DNA of 64,000 bases. Source: Pelomonas sp. Root1444. GTDB lineage: Bacteria > Pseudomonadota > Gammaproteobacteria > Burkholderiales > Burkholderiaceae_C. Each line of letters starts with the position of its first letter. The first letter of the stretch is position 1. Position numbers and translations under genes: made by a program. The DNA lies in NCBI RefSeq assembly GCF_001426885.1, contig NZ_LMFP01000013.1, positions 110,574-174,573 of the forward strand, read 5' to 3'. Under the pieces are notes generated by a model that had not been told where the DNA came from, did not search any database, and was given only the letters and a program-made list of their open reading frames with translations. Positions 19,392 through 32,174 of this stretch are shown here, piece after piece.

Positions 19392-21740
19392 ATGTCCCGC
19401 AAGCAATCACGCAGGGCCGCGCGCCCAACCCGTCCGGCCCTGAGCCTGCTGCCCCTGGGCGCCCTGGCCGCCGGCTTCGGCCTGGCCTCGGCCGCCATGG
19501 CGCAGACCTCGGTCGCGCCTGCTCCCAAGCCCGCCGCCGCCAAGCCCGCCGCTGAAGAAACCGCGCTGCCCACCGTGCGCATCAAGGCCGCGGCCGAGCC
19601 GCAGGGCAAGGACGCCTACCAGGCCACCGAGACCCGCATCGGCAAGGGCAAGCAGGACATCCGCGACATCCCGCAATCGCTGACCGTCGTCACCGAGAAG
19701 CTCATCGACGACCGCAACCTCGACAACGTCAAGGACGTGCTGAAGAACACCGCCGGCATCACCTTCATGGCGGCCGAGGGCGGCGAGGAAGACATCCGCA
19801 TCCACGGCATCTCGCTACAAAGCACCGGCGACATCTTCATCGACGGCATGCGCGACCCGGCCTTCTACGACCGCGACACCTTCTTCCTCGACAAGGTCGA
19901 GCTGCTCCGAGGCTCCGGCGCGCTGATGTTCGGCCGTGGCTCCAGCGGCGGCGCGGTCAACCAGGTCACCAAGCAGGCGCTGCTGGCCGACCAGAACGAG
20001 ATCAACATCACCGCGTCCAGCCACGCCGGCCTGCGCGCCGTGGGCGACTTCAACCGCCGCACCGGCGAGACGACCGCCTGGCGCATCGGCACCATGGTCG
20101 ACCGCGCCGACAACGACGGTGCCGGCAACATGATCAACAAGGTCGGCCTGGCGGGCTCGGTGCGCACCGGCATCGGCGAGACCGACGAGTTCGCGCTGAC
20201 GGCCTACGCGCTGCAGAACGAGAACGGCATGAACTACGGCATGCCGTGGATACGCCCGACGTCGACCTCGGCCGTGGGCGAGACGACGCTGATGCCCGTG
20301 GCCCCGACGGCCTACTACGGCCTGGCCAGCGACCGCAACAAGGGCTCGGCGCAATACGTGATGGGCCAGCACACGCACCGCTTCAACCCCAATGTCGAGT
20401 TGGTCACCAAGGCCCGCTATGCGTCGTACACCCGCGATCAGCGCGCCGGCACCGTGCGCTTTGCGGCGCCCAACCTGCAGCCAGGCAGCGTGGCGGCGTC
20501 GCTGGCCACTTTCGGCCCGAACACCGTCATCAACCGCGGCACGCAACTCAAGGTGCAAGACCTGCAGACCATCACCGTGCAAAGCGACCTCAGCGCCAAG
20601 TTCAAGGTCGCCGGCATGGACCACCACCTGATGACGGGCGCAGATTTCGCGCAGGAGAAAAAGCAGGTCTACAACGACACCCCCGGCCTGACGGGCACAC
20701 AACGCACGGCCTTCTACGCCGCGTTGGGCCTGACCAAGCCCACCACCCTGGCCGGCACCCCGGATGACGGCGCGACTGTCGACGAATCGCGCCGCCAGAT
20801 GCTTTCTGCTAGCGAGTACACCTCGCGCAGCGCGGGCGCCTATGTGCAGGACACGATCAGCCTGGCCGAGCACTGGAAGCTCGTCGCAGGACTGCGCTAC
20901 GACAGCCTCAAGGGCGACTACGACACGTTCAACTACAGCTACAGCGGCGCCGGCGCCAACCAGGGCTACAGCTATTTCGCCCGGACGACGACCGACTCGT
21001 ACCAAATGAAGATCTCGAAGTGGAGCCAGCGCGCCGCCGTGCTGTTCCAGCCGAGCGCGCAGCTGTCCTTCCACCTGATGGGCGCCACGTCGTTCAACAC
21101 CTCGGGCGACACCTACTCGCTGAACGCCGCGAACCAGGGCATCCCGCCCGAGAAATCCATCAGCCTGGAACTCGGCGGCCAGTACGACTCGGCGGACGGC
21201 AAGCTGACGACGCGCTTCGGCATCTTCCGCGCCACCAAGCTGCACGAGCGCAACACCGACCCGCTGAACACCGACGTCATCACCTTGTCCGGCAAGCGCC
21301 ACGCCGCCGGCATCGACGTCGACATCACGGGCCGTATCACACCCGAGTGGGAGGTCTTCGGCAGCTTCACGTGGATGCCGGTCGCCAACATCGACATCTC
21401 GTCGGCGACCAGCGGCGAGCTCCAGGGCGACCGGCCGTCGCTGACGCCGCGCTACTCCGGCAGCCTGTGGACGACCTACAAGCTCACGCCGCAATGGCGC
21501 GTCGGTGGCGGCTTCGTCGCGCGCAGCGGCCAGCAGCCCAACCGCAACCCGGGCTTCTATGCGCCCAAGTTCATCGTCGGCAACCTGATGGCCGAATACA
21601 CCGTCATCGAAGACGCGCTGCTGTTCCGCCTCAACGTCGACAATGTGGCCAACAAGCTCTACGCCGACACGCTGTACACGGGCCACTATGTGCCGGGCAC
21701 CGGCCGCATCGTTGCGCTGACGGGCACCTACAAGTTCTGA
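19392..21740 (+). CDS. TonB-dependent siderophore receptor (catecholate/Fiu-like)
   Basis: A 782-residue outer-membrane receptor. A signal peptide ends SAAMAQ, followed by a Pro/Ala/Lys linker and a TonB-box-like TVRIKA. The plug domain ([66 protein letters not shown]) precedes a long beta-barrel ending [13 protein letters not shown] with the terminal aromatic. The plug pattern fits the TonB-siderophore class near Fiu/CirA-type monomeric catecholate receptors; the ligand is inferred. The ATG at 19392 is chosen because GAGGAG lies just upstream. The PiuC gene follows 25 bp later. Confidence 0.93.
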   Translation: MSRKQSRRAARPTRPALSLLPLGALAAGFGLASAAMAQTSVAPAPKPAAAKPAAEETALPTVRIKAAAEPQGKDAYQATETRIGKGKQDIRDIPQSLTVVTEKLIDDRNLDNVKDVLKNTAGITFMAAEGGEEDIRIHGISLQSTGDIFIDGMRDPAFYDRDTFFLDKVELLRGSGALMFGRGSSGGAVNQVTKQALLADQNEINITASSHAGLRAVGDFNRRTGETTAWRIGTMVDRADNDGAGNMINKVGLAGSVRTGIGETDEFALTAYALQNENGMNYGMPWIRPTSTSAVGETTLMPVAPTAYYGLASDRNKGSAQYVMGQHTHRFNPNVELVTKARYASYTRDQRAGTVRFAAPNLQPGSVAASLATFGPNTVINRGTQLKVQDLQTITVQSDLSAKFKVAGMDHHLMTGADFAQEKKQVYNDTPGLTGTQRTAFYAALGLTKPTTLAGTPDDGATVDESRRQMLSASEYTSRSAGAYVQDTISLAEHWKLVAGLRYDSLKGDYDTFNYSYSGAGANQGYSYFARTTTDSYQMKISKWSQRAAVLFQPSAQLSFHLMGATSFNTSGDTYSLNAANQGIPPEKSISLELGGQYDSADGKLTTRFGIFRATKLHERNTDPLNTDVITLSGKRHAAGIDVDITGRITPEWEVFGSFTWMPVANIDISSATSGELQGDRPSLTPRYSGSLWTTYKLTPQWRVGGGFVARSGQQPNRNPGFYAPKFIVGNLMAEYTVIEDALLFRLNVDNVANKLYADTLYTGHYVPGTGRIVALTGTYKF

Positions 21741-21765
21741 GCCCCACCCAAACCCGCGCCTCGCC

Positions 21766-22449
21766 ATGCTGCTGAAGATCCCCCAGATCCTCGACACCGC
21801 GGGCGTCGCGCGGGCGCGGCAGCTGCTGGCCGCGGCCCCCTGGGCCGACGGCCGCACCACCGCCGGCCGCCAGGCCGCGCAGGTCAAGAACAACGAACAA
21901 CTGCAGCCCGGCAGCGAACAGCACCGCGAGCTGCAGGCGCTGGTGCTGCAGGCGCTGGAGAAGCACCCGCAGTTCTTCTCGGCGACGCTGCCCAAGCGCG
22001 TACTGCCACCGCTGTTCAACCGCTATGCCGGCAGCGCCAACGCCTACGGCAGCCATGTCGACCAGGCCGTGCGCTACCTGCCCGGCGGCGTGCAGCGCGT
22101 GCGCACCGACATCTCCTGCACGCTGTTCTTCAGCGACCCGGCCGACTACGACGGCGGCGATCTGGTCATCGAGCACAGCTACGGCGAACAGCGCGTCAAG
22201 CTCGCCGCGGGCGACCTGGTCGTCTACCCGGGCACCAGCGTGCACCGCGTCGAGCCGGTGACGCGCGGCGAGCGCCTGGCCAGCTTCTTCTGGATCGAGA
22301 GCATGGTGCGCGCCGACGAGCAGCGCCGCCTGCTCTACGAGATGGACATGAGCCTGATGAAGCTGCGCAGCGAACTGGGCGAGACGGCGGAGCTGGTGCA
22401 GCTGACCGGCACGTACCACAACCTGCTGCGGATGTGGGCAGACACGTGA
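21766..22449 (+). CDS. piuC: Fe(II)-dependent PKHD-type hydroxylase (PiuC/YbiX family)
   Basis: A 227-residue 2-oxoglutarate/Fe(II) dioxygenase. It starts [10 protein letters not shown], has the iron ligands in [10 protein letters not shown] (His-x-Asp) and [13 protein letters not shown] (distal His), and the 2OG-binding Arg in [14 protein letters not shown]. The Pro-4-hydroxylase fold length is normal. PiuC-type genes habitually follow catecholate siderophore receptors and are iron-repressed, as here. The natural substrate is not settled. Its stop overlaps the next gene's GTG. Confidence 0.95.
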   Translation: MLLKIPQILDTAGVARARQLLAAAPWADGRTTAGRQAAQVKNNEQLQPGSEQHRELQALVLQALEKHPQFFSATLPKRVLPPLFNRYAGSANAYGSHVDQAVRYLPGGVQRVRTDISCTLFFSDPADYDGGDLVIEHSYGEQRVKLAAGDLVVYPGTSVHRVEPVTRGERLASFFWIESMVRADEQRRLLYEMDMSLMKLRSELGETAELVQLTGTYHNLLRMWADT

Positions 22450-23582
22450 CGAGCCCGGCGCCACAGATCGAGGCGCTGCCTGACGGCCTCGTCAACTTGG
22501 CCGACTTCGAGGCACCGGCCCAGGCTCGCCTTGAAGCCAATGACTGCGCCGGCGCCTGGGCCTACTTGAACGGCGGCGCGGCCGATGAGATCACGCTGCG
22601 CGCCAACCGCGCGGCCTGGGATGCCATCAAGCTGCAGCCGCGCGTACTGCGCGACCTGGCAGGCGGCCACACGCGCGTGACGCTGCTCGGCCGCGAGCTG
22701 CAGCATCCGGTGCTGCTCGCGCCCATCGCCTACCAGTGCCTGTTCCATGCCGACGGCGAACTGGCCATCGCCCATGCCGCCGCGGCCCAGGGTGCCGGCC
22801 TGGTGCTCAGCGCCCAGGCCAGCGTCGACATGGAAGCCGTGGCCGCGCCCATGCGGGCCGACCGCAACGCCGGCCCGCTGTGGTTCCAGCTCTACTGGCG
22901 CGACGACCGCGACTTCATGCGCGCGCTCTTGCGCCGCGTCGAAGCGGCCGGCTACCAGGCGCTGGTGTTGACCGTCGACGCCCCGGTGCACGGCGCGCGC
23001 GACCGCGAGCGCCGCACCGGCTTCAAGCTGCCGGCGCACATCCGCGCCGTCAACCTCGGCGGCCTCAAGAAGCCGCTGGACCTGCAGCCCGGCCAGAGCA
23101 CGCTGTTCGACGGCCTGATGCCGCGCGCGGCAACGTGGCGCGAGATCGACTGGCTGCGCGCCGAGAGCCGCCTGCCGCTGCTGCTCAAGGGCGTCACGCA
23201 TGCCGACGATGCCCGCGAGGCGCTGGCCCGTGGCGTCAGCGGCTTCATCGTCTCCAACCACGGCGGGCGCACGCTGGACACGCTGCCGCCCACCGCCCAA
23301 CTGCTGCCGCCGCTGCGCGCCGCGCTCGGCCCGGAAGTGCCGCTGCTCGTCGATGGCGGCATCCGCCGCGGCACCGACGTGCTCAAGGCCATGGCCCTGG
23401 GCGCGGACGCGGTGCTGCTCGGCCGCCCCTATGTGCATGCGCTGGCGGCCAGCGGCGCGCTGGGCGTGGCCCATGCGCTGCGCCTGCTGCGCGACGAACT
23501 CGAGATCGCGATGGCGCTCTCGGGCTGCAAGACTCTCGCCGACGCCGGCCCGGCGCTGATCTGGCCCGGCACTTCCCACTGA
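22446..23582 (+). CDS. FMN-dependent alpha-hydroxy-acid oxidase/dehydrogenase
   Basis: About 378 residues forming one TIM barrel of the glycolate oxidase / L-lactate dehydrogenase family. Seen: [18 protein letters not shown] at the N-terminus, the FMN-contacting LLAPIAYQ, the catalytic His and Arg in SNHGGRTLD, and [29 protein letters not shown]. The substrate (lactate, glycolate or another 2-hydroxy acid) cannot be read. The start is set at the GTG that overlaps the PiuC stop (GTGA), implying translational coupling; a GTG 12 bp earlier is possible. Coupling to the iron locus is unusual but recurs with PiuC. Confidence 0.92.
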   Translation: MTSPAPQIEALPDGLVNLADFEAPAQARLEANDCAGAWAYLNGGAADEITLRANRAAWDAIKLQPRVLRDLAGGHTRVTLLGRELQHPVLLAPIAYQCLFHADGELAIAHAAAAQGAGLVLSAQASVDMEAVAAPMRADRNAGPLWFQLYWRDDRDFMRALLRRVEAAGYQALVLTVDAPVHGARDRERRTGFKLPAHIRAVNLGGLKKPLDLQPGQSTLFDGLMPRAATWREIDWLRAESRLPLLLKGVTHADDAREALARGVSGFIVSNHGGRTLDTLPPTAQLLPPLRAALGPEVPLLVDGGIRRGTDVLKAMALGADAVLLGRPYVHALAASGALGVAHALRLLRDELEIAMALSGCKTLADAGPALIWPGTSH

Positions 23583-23603
23583 GCATTTGCGAAAGGACTC
23601 CTC

Positions 23604-23891
23604 ATGAAACGCCTCATCGCCACCCTGACCCTCACCATCACCGCCGGCGCCGCGTTCGCGCACGGCAACGTCTCCTGCCCGGCCGTGCCCAAGGAAGAGA
23701 AGAAACCGCAGATGGAACTGCAGAAGAAGCTCGAGGGCGAAGGCTGGAAGGTCCGCAAGGTCCAGAACTACAACGGCTGCTACGAGGTCTACGGCTTCGA
23801 CGGCAGCGGCAAGAAGGCCGAGGCCTTCTTCAACCCCAAGACCTTCGAGCGCGTCTACCCGGAAGGCGAACAGCCCGCCGACAAGAAGTAA
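23604..23891 (+). CDS. PepSY domain-containing periplasmic protein
   Basis: A 95-residue exported protein. A signal peptide (MKRLIATLTLTITAGAAFA) is followed by a single PepSY-like domain (LQKKLEGEGWKVRKVQ, YEVYGFDGSGKKAEAFFNP). PepSY modules often accompany membrane cytochromes and ferric reductases, and the next gene, 6 bp later, encodes a cytochrome b561-like protein. Joint function in a haem/iron redox chain is inference. Confidence 0.88.
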   Translation: MKRLIATLTLTITAGAAFAHGNVSCPAVPKEEKKPQMELQKKLEGEGWKVRKVQNYNGCYEVYGFDGSGKKAEAFFNPKTFERVYPEGEQPADKK

Positions 23892-23897
23892 GCGCGC

Positions 23898-24455
23898 ATG
23901 GCCGAGGCCGCCCGCGTGCGCGTCTGGGACGCGCTCGTCCGCGTTCTGCACTGGACGCTGGCGGGCGCCGTGGCCACCTGCTGGATCAGCGGCCACTGGC
24001 CGCCCAACGCCTTCGATGCGGTGCACCACACCGCCGGCTATGTGGCCGGTGCGGCCGTCGTGCTGCGGCTGGCCTGGGGTTTCGCGGGTAGCCGCCATGC
24101 GCGGCTGGAGCAGTTCGTGCGCGGCCCGCGCGCCGTGCTGGCGTACGCGCGCGCGCTGCGCGCCCGCCGCGAGCCGCGCCATCTCGGCCACAACCCGCTG
24201 GGCGGCTGGATGGTGCTGCTGCTGTGGGGCGCGGCCGCCGCGCTCACGCTCAGCGGCTGGCTCTACACGACCGACTGGCTGTGGGGCTACGAGTGGCTGT
24301 CGGACCTGCATGCCGCCTTGGCGTGGTTGATCGCCACGCTTGTCGTCGGGCACCTGGGCGGTGTCGCGGTGACCAGTTGGCGGCACCGCGAGAACCTCGT
24401 CGCCGCAATGTTCAGCGGCCGCAAGCGCGCGCCTTCGGCCGACGACATCGACTGA
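23898..24455 (+). CDS. Cytochrome b561-like di-haem membrane protein
   Basis: A 185-residue membrane protein with four hydrophobic segments of the cytochrome b561 / Ni-hydrogenase b-subunit family. Candidate haem-ligating His residues lie in VLHWTLAGAV, DAVHHTAGYV, LHAALAWLI and VVGHLGGVAV. It likely transfers electrons between the quinone pool and a periplasmic partner. It completes the receptor / PiuC / FMN oxidase / PepSY row and might serve reductive release of siderophore iron, which is inference from context. Confidence 0.9.
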   Translation: MAEAARVRVWDALVRVLHWTLAGAVATCWISGHWPPNAFDAVHHTAGYVAGAAVVLRLAWGFAGSRHARLEQFVRGPRAVLAYARALRARREPRHLGHNPLGGWMVLLLWGAAAALTLSGWLYTTDWLWGYEWLSDLHAALAWLIATLVVGHLGGVAVTSWRHRENLVAAMFSGRKRAPSADDID

Positions 24456-24677
24456 CCCCAAGCCGCGCAAAACCCAGGAATGATGCGGCCCCGCGACAAG
24501 CAGGGCCTCAAAGCCTCGATTTCATGGGCCTGTGCGGGTCATCCCCTCTATGAAAGCCTTCTATTCCTCCATGGAGCGCAGTACCATCGCCGCCGCAGGG
24601 TGCTAGCGAGTATTGAAGGCTTACGCGGCCTTCACCCACGCCCGGCACATCAACAACCTTTGATGGAGTGAATCGAC

Positions 24678-25103
24678 ATGGCAACTGCGAAGAAGGCCGC
24701 GCCCGCGAAGAAGGCGGCAGCACCGGCAAAGAAGGCCGCACCGGCGAAGAAGGCGGCGGCGCCCGCGAAGAAGGCGGCGGCTCCGGCCAAGAAGGCTGCG
24801 GCACCTGCGAAGAAGGCAGCGCCGGCCAAGAAGGCCGCGGCACCCGCCAAGAAGCGCACGCCCAACGCCGCCTTCATGAAGGCCTTGACCCCCAGCGCCG
24901 CGCTCGCGGCCATCGTCGGCTCGGCCCCGCTGCCGCGCACCGACGTGACCAAGAAGGTCTGGGAGTACATCAAGAAGAACAAGCTGCAGGATGAGCTGCA
25001 GAAGCGCGTCATCAACGCCGACGCCAAGCTGAAGGAAATCTTCGGCAAGGCCAAGGCCGACATGTTCGAGATGACGAAGCTGATCAACAGCCACCTGAAG
25101 TGA
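24678..25103 (+). CDS. Histone H1-like N-terminus fused to SWIB domain
   Basis: A 141-residue basic protein in two parts. Residues 1-60 are near-perfect tandem AAPAKK units (about nine copies), like the tail of eukaryotic H1 and bacterial histone-like proteins. Residues 61-141 form a SWIB/MDM2-type fold (TPSAALAAIVG, DVTKKVWEYIKKNKLQD, IINSHLK-type ending). SWIB proteins with lysine-rich tails are known in Burkholderiales and Chlamydia and probably bind DNA or chromatin-like nucleoid; the role is unproven. A terminator follows. The 222 bp before it hold no gene I can support. Confidence 0.9.
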   Translation: MATAKKAAPAKKAAAPAKKAAPAKKAAAPAKKAAAPAKKAAAPAKKAAPAKKAAAPAKKRTPNAAFMKALTPSAALAAIVGSAPLPRTDVTKKVWEYIKKNKLQDELQKRVINADAKLKEIFGKAKADMFEMTKLINSHLK

Positions 25104-25138
25104 TACGGCGCCGCGCTTGCCGCGGCCTCGTCCACACA

Positions 25139-25161
25139 AGCCCGGCATCGCCGGGCTTTTT
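25139..25161 (+). terminator. Rho-independent terminator after the SWIB gene
   Basis: An 8-bp perfect stem (AGCCCGGC / GCCGGGCT) with a 3-nt loop followed by a T run, 36 bp after the stop codon. Confidence 0.92.
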
Positions 25162-25202
25162 CGTTTCAGGGCCGCAGCCGGTGGCGCGGGCACCTCATGG
25201 GC

Positions 25203-25595
25203 TCATCCCAGCAGCCGCTGCAAGTCGCTTTGCAGCTTGGCCATGTCGATGGGCTTGAGCCAGTAGTCGGCAAAGCCGGCCTCGCGCGCCGCCCGCACCA
25301 CATCGCTCGGGTCGTCGGCCGACAGCGCGACCCAGCGCGTGCCGGCCAGCGTGGCGTTCAGCGCTGCATCGGCGCGCACCCGCCGCACCAACTCCAGGCC
25401 GGTCATGTCGGGCAGGTTCATGTCCACCAGCACCACGTCGGGCGGGCACTCGGCCAGTGCCGCCAGCGCCTCCTGGCCGGTTTCAGCGCAACGCAGTGCC
25501 CAGCCCGGCAGCATGCGGAAGACTTCCTCCATCAGGATCAGATGGATGCGGTCGTCTTCGACGTAAAGCACCAGCGGCGCGGCGCGGTCGGGCAT
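25203..25595 (-). CDS. Single-domain response regulator (CheY-like)
   Basis: A 130-residue receiver domain with no output domain: acidic pocket LVLYVEDD, phospho-acceptor Asp in VLVDMNLPDMTGLE, Thr/Ser switch in WVALSADDP and Lys in YWLKPIDM. The ATG at 25595 is chosen; the frame runs further upstream without similarity. Such stand-alone receivers act as phosphorelay intermediates or protein-binding switches. No kinase is adjacent, so the partner is unknown. The 220 bp upstream contain no recognised gene. Confidence 0.9.
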   Translation of the reverse strand: MPDRAAPLVLYVEDDRIHLILMEEVFRMLPGWALRCAETGQEALAALAECPPDVVLVDMNLPDMTGLELVRRVRADAALNATLAGTRWVALSADDPSDVVRAAREAGFADYWLKPIDMAKLQSDLQRLLG

Positions 25596-25815
25596 GGGGA
25601 TCGGGGGCAGCTGCGGGGGGCGGTCGGCACGATAGCAGCAATGCCCACCGCGCCGCTGCCTGCCGCCGGGCAATCGTTCCGGGCTCTTTCCGTGATTTAT
25701 CTCACCCGCCGTGCACCCCTGCTTTCGGGGGCCTTCAACGCGGATAAACCCTGCATATCCCTAACATTAGGTCCATGCGCCCTGGTTCGGGCGCGTCCCA
25801 TTGCCAGGCCGTTCG

Positions 25816-26643
25816 ATGTCACTGATTGCCACCCTCGCCCTTGCGGTTTCCGCCGGCGCCACGCTGCCCGATTGCAGCTGGGACCGCCCGGGGGTCAACC
25901 CCTTCATGGGCGACGTGGTCGCGGCCGTCGACCGTTATCAGGACATCCCGGTGGCCACGCGTGACAAGCTGAAGGCCCGCATGACAGCGCGCCACTATGA
26001 CGACGTCGCCGTCATCGAGCGCGACGCCATCCGCGGCCAGGGCCAGGTGGCGTACGCGCCGGAGATCCGCGACATGCATTTCGGCCCCGGCGCCGTCTGC
26101 CGCACGGTGACGCGCGCGAAATGGACGCAGAAGACGCAGGAGCGTGGCCTCGTCTACTGCGAGGACGGCCAATGCATCCTCGTGCCCACCGTCTGCCGCA
26201 ACGTCAGCCGCATCCGCCGCCTGGAAAAGCCCGCGGCGGTGGCGCCGAGCCAGGCCAGCAACGTCGCCTCGTCGGCGCGCGAGGGCGAGGCCGCGGAACC
26301 CCTGGAATTCGAAGCGCCGGGTGCCGGCCCGATGGCCGCGGCGGCGCCGGACAGCTTTGCGCAGCAATCCGGCGTGGCGTCGCTGGGCGGCAGCACCGCG
26401 CCGGCTGCCGGTGGCAGCCTTGCCGGCGGCTCGCCGGGCACCTCGGCCGCTGGCGGTGGGGGTGGCGGGCCGTCGCCAATCAACCTGGGCATGCCGGCGC
26501 TGCCGCCGGGCACGGTGCGCACGGCCGAGGGCCCCGGCCTGCCGGGCGTGACGCCGGCCGTGCCCGAGCCGGGCAGCTGGGCCATGATCGCCGCCGGCCT
26601 GCTGGTCATCGGCTACCGCGCCAACCGCCGCCGCCCGCGTTGA
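25816..26643 (+). CDS. MHFG-family PEP-CTERM protein
   Basis: A 275-residue exported protein. A short signal-like start (MSLIATLALAVSAGATLP) leads to a small Cys-containing domain with the diagnostic motif DMHFGPGAVC (about residue 80), a long Ala/Gly/Pro-rich low-complexity stretch, and a C-terminal sorting signal: VPEPGSWAMIAAGLLVIGYRANRRR, read as VPEP, a hydrophobic helix and a basic tail. Exosortase normally processes this tail at the membrane for extracellular-matrix proteins. No exosortase gene is in the window. The ATG at 25816 is preferred over a TTG 15 bp earlier. Confidence 0.88.
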   Translation: MSLIATLALAVSAGATLPDCSWDRPGVNPFMGDVVAAVDRYQDIPVATRDKLKARMTARHYDDVAVIERDAIRGQGQVAYAPEIRDMHFGPGAVCRTVTRAKWTQKTQERGLVYCEDGQCILVPTVCRNVSRIRRLEKPAAVAPSQASNVASSAREGEAAEPLEFEAPGAGPMAAAAPDSFAQQSGVASLGGSTAPAAGGSLAGGSPGTSAAGGGGGGPSPINLGMPALPPGTVRTAEGPGLPGVTPAVPEPGSWAMIAAGLLVIGYRANRRRPR

Positions 26644-26657
26644 TCAGCGCTTCCTGA

Positions 26658-29543
<2,886 letters not shown>

Positions 29544-29616
29544 GGCAGTTTTCACAATCGAACCGGCCATGATAGGTGGCCAGAATGCGACCCACAAAAC
29601 TACCCGTGAGTGTCGG

Positions 29617-31590
29617 ATGTCTGTGATCCTGCGTGCCGCGGTGCTGGCGCTGTCCGTCCTGGGCTGGGCCGCGCCCGTCCTGGCCGAGCCGCCGCCTGCC
29701 AAGGCCTTCTTCAGCCGCCCGGCGCTGCGCGCGCCCAAGCTGAGCCCCAGCGGCCGCTACCTCGCCGTGCAGTCCTCCGGCAAGGAGGACCGCATGTTCC
29801 TGGCGGTCATCGACCTGCAGACGATGGAAACCGCCAAGGTGGTGGCGGCCTTTCGCGATGCCGACGTCTACCAGCATGACTGGGTCAGCGAGGACCGGCT
29901 GGTGCTGCAGGCCAGCGAGTCGCCGGACGGGTCCCGCCGCGTGGACAACCCCGGCCTCTGGGCCGTGAACCGTGATGGCAGCGAGTTCCGCCAGCTCATC
30001 CAGGCGAACCAGTACACCTTCACCACGGGCACGCTGATCAACGACCGCCGGCTCGACGCCAACTACCGCTTTTTCAAGACCTTGCGCGACGGCAGCAGCG
30101 ACGTGCTGGTGCTGCGCCTGCCCTGGTCCCACGAAGCGGACCGCGTCGGCCTGCAACTTTCAAGGCTGGACACGAAAACCGGCCAGGTCAAGAACCTCAG
30201 CCAGGGCGCGCCCGAGCATGTCGGCGAGTGGCTGGTCGACTGGCGCGGCGAGCCACGAGCCGTCGAGGCGACCGTCCAGGGCCGCGCGAGGATCTACCGT
30301 CGCGAGGCCGATGGCCAATGGAAGCTCTGGATCGATGACGACGCGCACCGCCGCCAGCAGTTCGAGCCGTACTGGTTCGGGCCCGACGGCGTCGTGCTGG
30401 TCACGGCCGGCTACGGCGGCACCTCGGCCCTCTTCAAGCTCGACCCGCAGACGAACAAGCCGGAACCGCAACCGTTGGTGCGGCTGGACGGCTACGACTA
30501 CCACGGCCGCCTGATCTTCGATCCGGTCGCCAGGAAGTTGCTCGGCGTCCGCTATGAAACGGACGCCTTCGGTACCGCCTGGGTGGACGCGTCCATGAAG
30601 GCCATCCAGGCCGACATCGACGCCAAGCTGCCCGGCTTCGTCAACCTGATCGACTGCGACCGCTGCCTCGACGCACCGTTCCTCGTCGTCAGTGCCATGT
30701 CCGACCGGCTGCCGACGAGCTACTGGATCTACAAGCCCGCGACCCAAACCCTGCAGCCGCTGGGTCGTGCGCAACCCGGCCTCAAGATCGCCGACATGGG
30801 CGAGCGCGACGTCGTGCGGTTCAAGGCGCGGGACGGCCTGACGCTGCCGCTGCTCGTCACGCAGCCACCCGGCCCCGCGGCCCGCCGTCCCGCCGTCGTG
30901 CTGGTGCATGGCGGGCCCTATGTGCGCGGCACGCACTGGGCCTGGGAGCCGGATGCCCAGTTCCTGGCCAGCCGCGGCTATGTCGTGCTGGAACCCGAGT
31001 TCCGCGGCAGCAGCGGCTACGGCTGGGAGCTGTTCCACGCCGGCTGGAAGCAATGGGGCCTGGCCATGCAGACGGACCTGGCCGACACGGTCGCGTTCGC
31101 CGACAAGCAGGGCTGGATCGACCGCTCGCGCGTTTGCGTCATGGGCGCGAGCTACGGCGGGTATGCGGCTTTGATGGGTGCCGTCACGCAGGGCGACGTG
31201 TTCAAGTGCGCCGTCAGCTGGGTCGGCGTGACCGACATCGGCCTGATGGACAGCATCCACTGGAGCGACTTTTCCGAAGAGTGGAAGCAGTACGGCATGA
31301 AGCGCCTCGTGGCCGACGTCGCCACCGACGCCGAGCAGATCCGCCAGACCTCGCCGCTGCAGCGGGCCAAGGAGATCAAGATGCCGCTGCTGGTGGCCTA
31401 TGGCGGCCTCGACCGCCGCGTGCCCATCAAGCACGGCACCGAGTTCCGCGCCGCCCTGCGCCCCGACCAGCCCATCGAATGGGTCGTCTACCCGGACGAG
31501 GGCCATGGCTGGTTCAACCTCAAGACCAACGAGGACTTCTGGGGCCGCGTCGAGCGCTTCCTCGGCAAGCATCTGGCCGCGCCGAACTGA
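29617..31590 (+). CDS. S9 family peptidase (prolyl oligopeptidase / acylaminoacyl-peptidase type)
   Basis: A 657-residue exported serine peptidase. Signal peptide [19 protein letters not shown] ends at VLAEP. A beta-propeller-like region (about residues 40-400) is followed by the alpha/beta hydrolase domain: nucleophile Ser in [12 protein letters not shown], Asp in [10 protein letters not shown] and His in DEGHGWFN. The GxSxGG form and length fit dipeptidyl-peptidase/acylaminoacyl-peptidase relatives. It probably acts in the periplasm on short peptides. Divergent from uvrA. Confidence 0.92.
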   Translation: MSVILRAAVLALSVLGWAAPVLAEPPPAKAFFSRPALRAPKLSPSGRYLAVQSSGKEDRMFLAVIDLQTMETAKVVAAFRDADVYQHDWVSEDRLVLQASESPDGSRRVDNPGLWAVNRDGSEFRQLIQANQYTFTTGTLINDRRLDANYRFFKTLRDGSSDVLVLRLPWSHEADRVGLQLSRLDTKTGQVKNLSQGAPEHVGEWLVDWRGEPRAVEATVQGRARIYRREADGQWKLWIDDDAHRRQQFEPYWFGPDGVVLVTAGYGGTSALFKLDPQTNKPEPQPLVRLDGYDYHGRLIFDPVARKLLGVRYETDAFGTAWVDASMKAIQADIDAKLPGFVNLIDCDRCLDAPFLVVSAMSDRLPTSYWIYKPATQTLQPLGRAQPGLKIADMGERDVVRFKARDGLTLPLLVTQPPGPAARRPAVVLVHGGPYVRGTHWAWEPDAQFLASRGYVVLEPEFRGSSGYGWELFHAGWKQWGLAMQTDLADTVAFADKQGWIDRSRVCVMGASYGGYAALMGAVTQGDVFKCAVSWVGVTDIGLMDSIHWSDFSEEWKQYGMKRLVADVATDAEQIRQTSPLQRAKEIKMPLLVAYGGLDRRVPIKHGTEFRAALRPDQPIEWVVYPDEGHGWFNLKTNEDFWGRVERFLGKHLAAPN

Positions 31591-31728
31591 CGGTTCATCC
31601 GCGCCGCCTGCAGCTGGCGGCGCGGCTGCGGCGCTTCATCGCAGCGCCGTGGCGGCGCGCGGCTTCGTTGCCGAAACTGCTTCCATCGACACAGCAATCC
31701 CGCTGTGCAGACCCCGAAAGGAAGCATC

Positions 31729-32019
31729 ATGAAAGCCACCGTCCTCATCCAAGCCGCCGCCGTCGCCGCCTTTGCCTTCACCGCCTTCGCGGCCGGCGCG
31801 GCATCGCAGGACGTCAAGACCCTCCCCCGGGTCGTCGTCACCGGCAAGGCCACGCAGCAAGTCGCTCACCTGCCGCGTGTCGTCGTCACCGGCTACGCCG
31901 CCCGCGACGTCGCCCAGGTCCAGCAGCTGCCGCGCGTGACCGTCGTCGGTGTCAGCGAAGCCACGCTGCTGCGCCAGCAGACCCTGGCCGCCGCCAAGAG
32001 CAGCGCCCGCCGCGCCTGA
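31729..32019 (+). CDS. Small secreted protein with LPRVVVTG repeats
   Basis: A 96-residue exported protein of no named family that I recognise. After a signal peptide (MKATVLIQAAAVAAFAFTAFA) come three units spaced about 18-22 residues apart: LPRVVVTG, LPRVVVTG and LPRVTVVG, then a helical Ala-rich tail. A GGAA ribosome site precedes the ATG. A paralogue at 40302-40583 shares the design. The unit resembles the TonB box of outer-membrane receptors (xTVVVTG), so a role at the TonB system is conceivable; that is speculation. No Cys and no membrane segment beyond the signal. Confidence 0.75.
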   Translation: MKATVLIQAAAVAAFAFTAFAAGAASQDVKTLPRVVVTGKATQQVAHLPRVVVTGYAARDVAQVQQLPRVTVVGVSEATLLRQQTLAAAKSSARRA

Positions 32020-32174
32020 GCCAACGCATGACGATGCCCCACACGCCCCATCCACGAGCCGAGTCGCCGGCGCAGCAGGCCGGCGGCCGTTGCTGTGCCG
32101 ACGAGTCGGCTTTTGGGTCACACCAGCGCCTACGTCTGTGAAAGACAATCGGGCTTCTTCATCGGAGCCCGCTT

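Noticed and set aside
19815-22019. A 734-codon reverse frame opposite the siderophore receptor
   Set aside because: Antisense shadow of a clear receptor gene; no motif.
24480-24671. A 63-codon forward frame before the SWIB gene
   Set aside because: No ribosome site, no similarity to anything I know, and atypical composition for a coding region here.
29544-29616. A LexA box for uvrA
   Set aside because: I looked for CTGT-N8-ACAG in the 73-bp divergent gap and did not find it.
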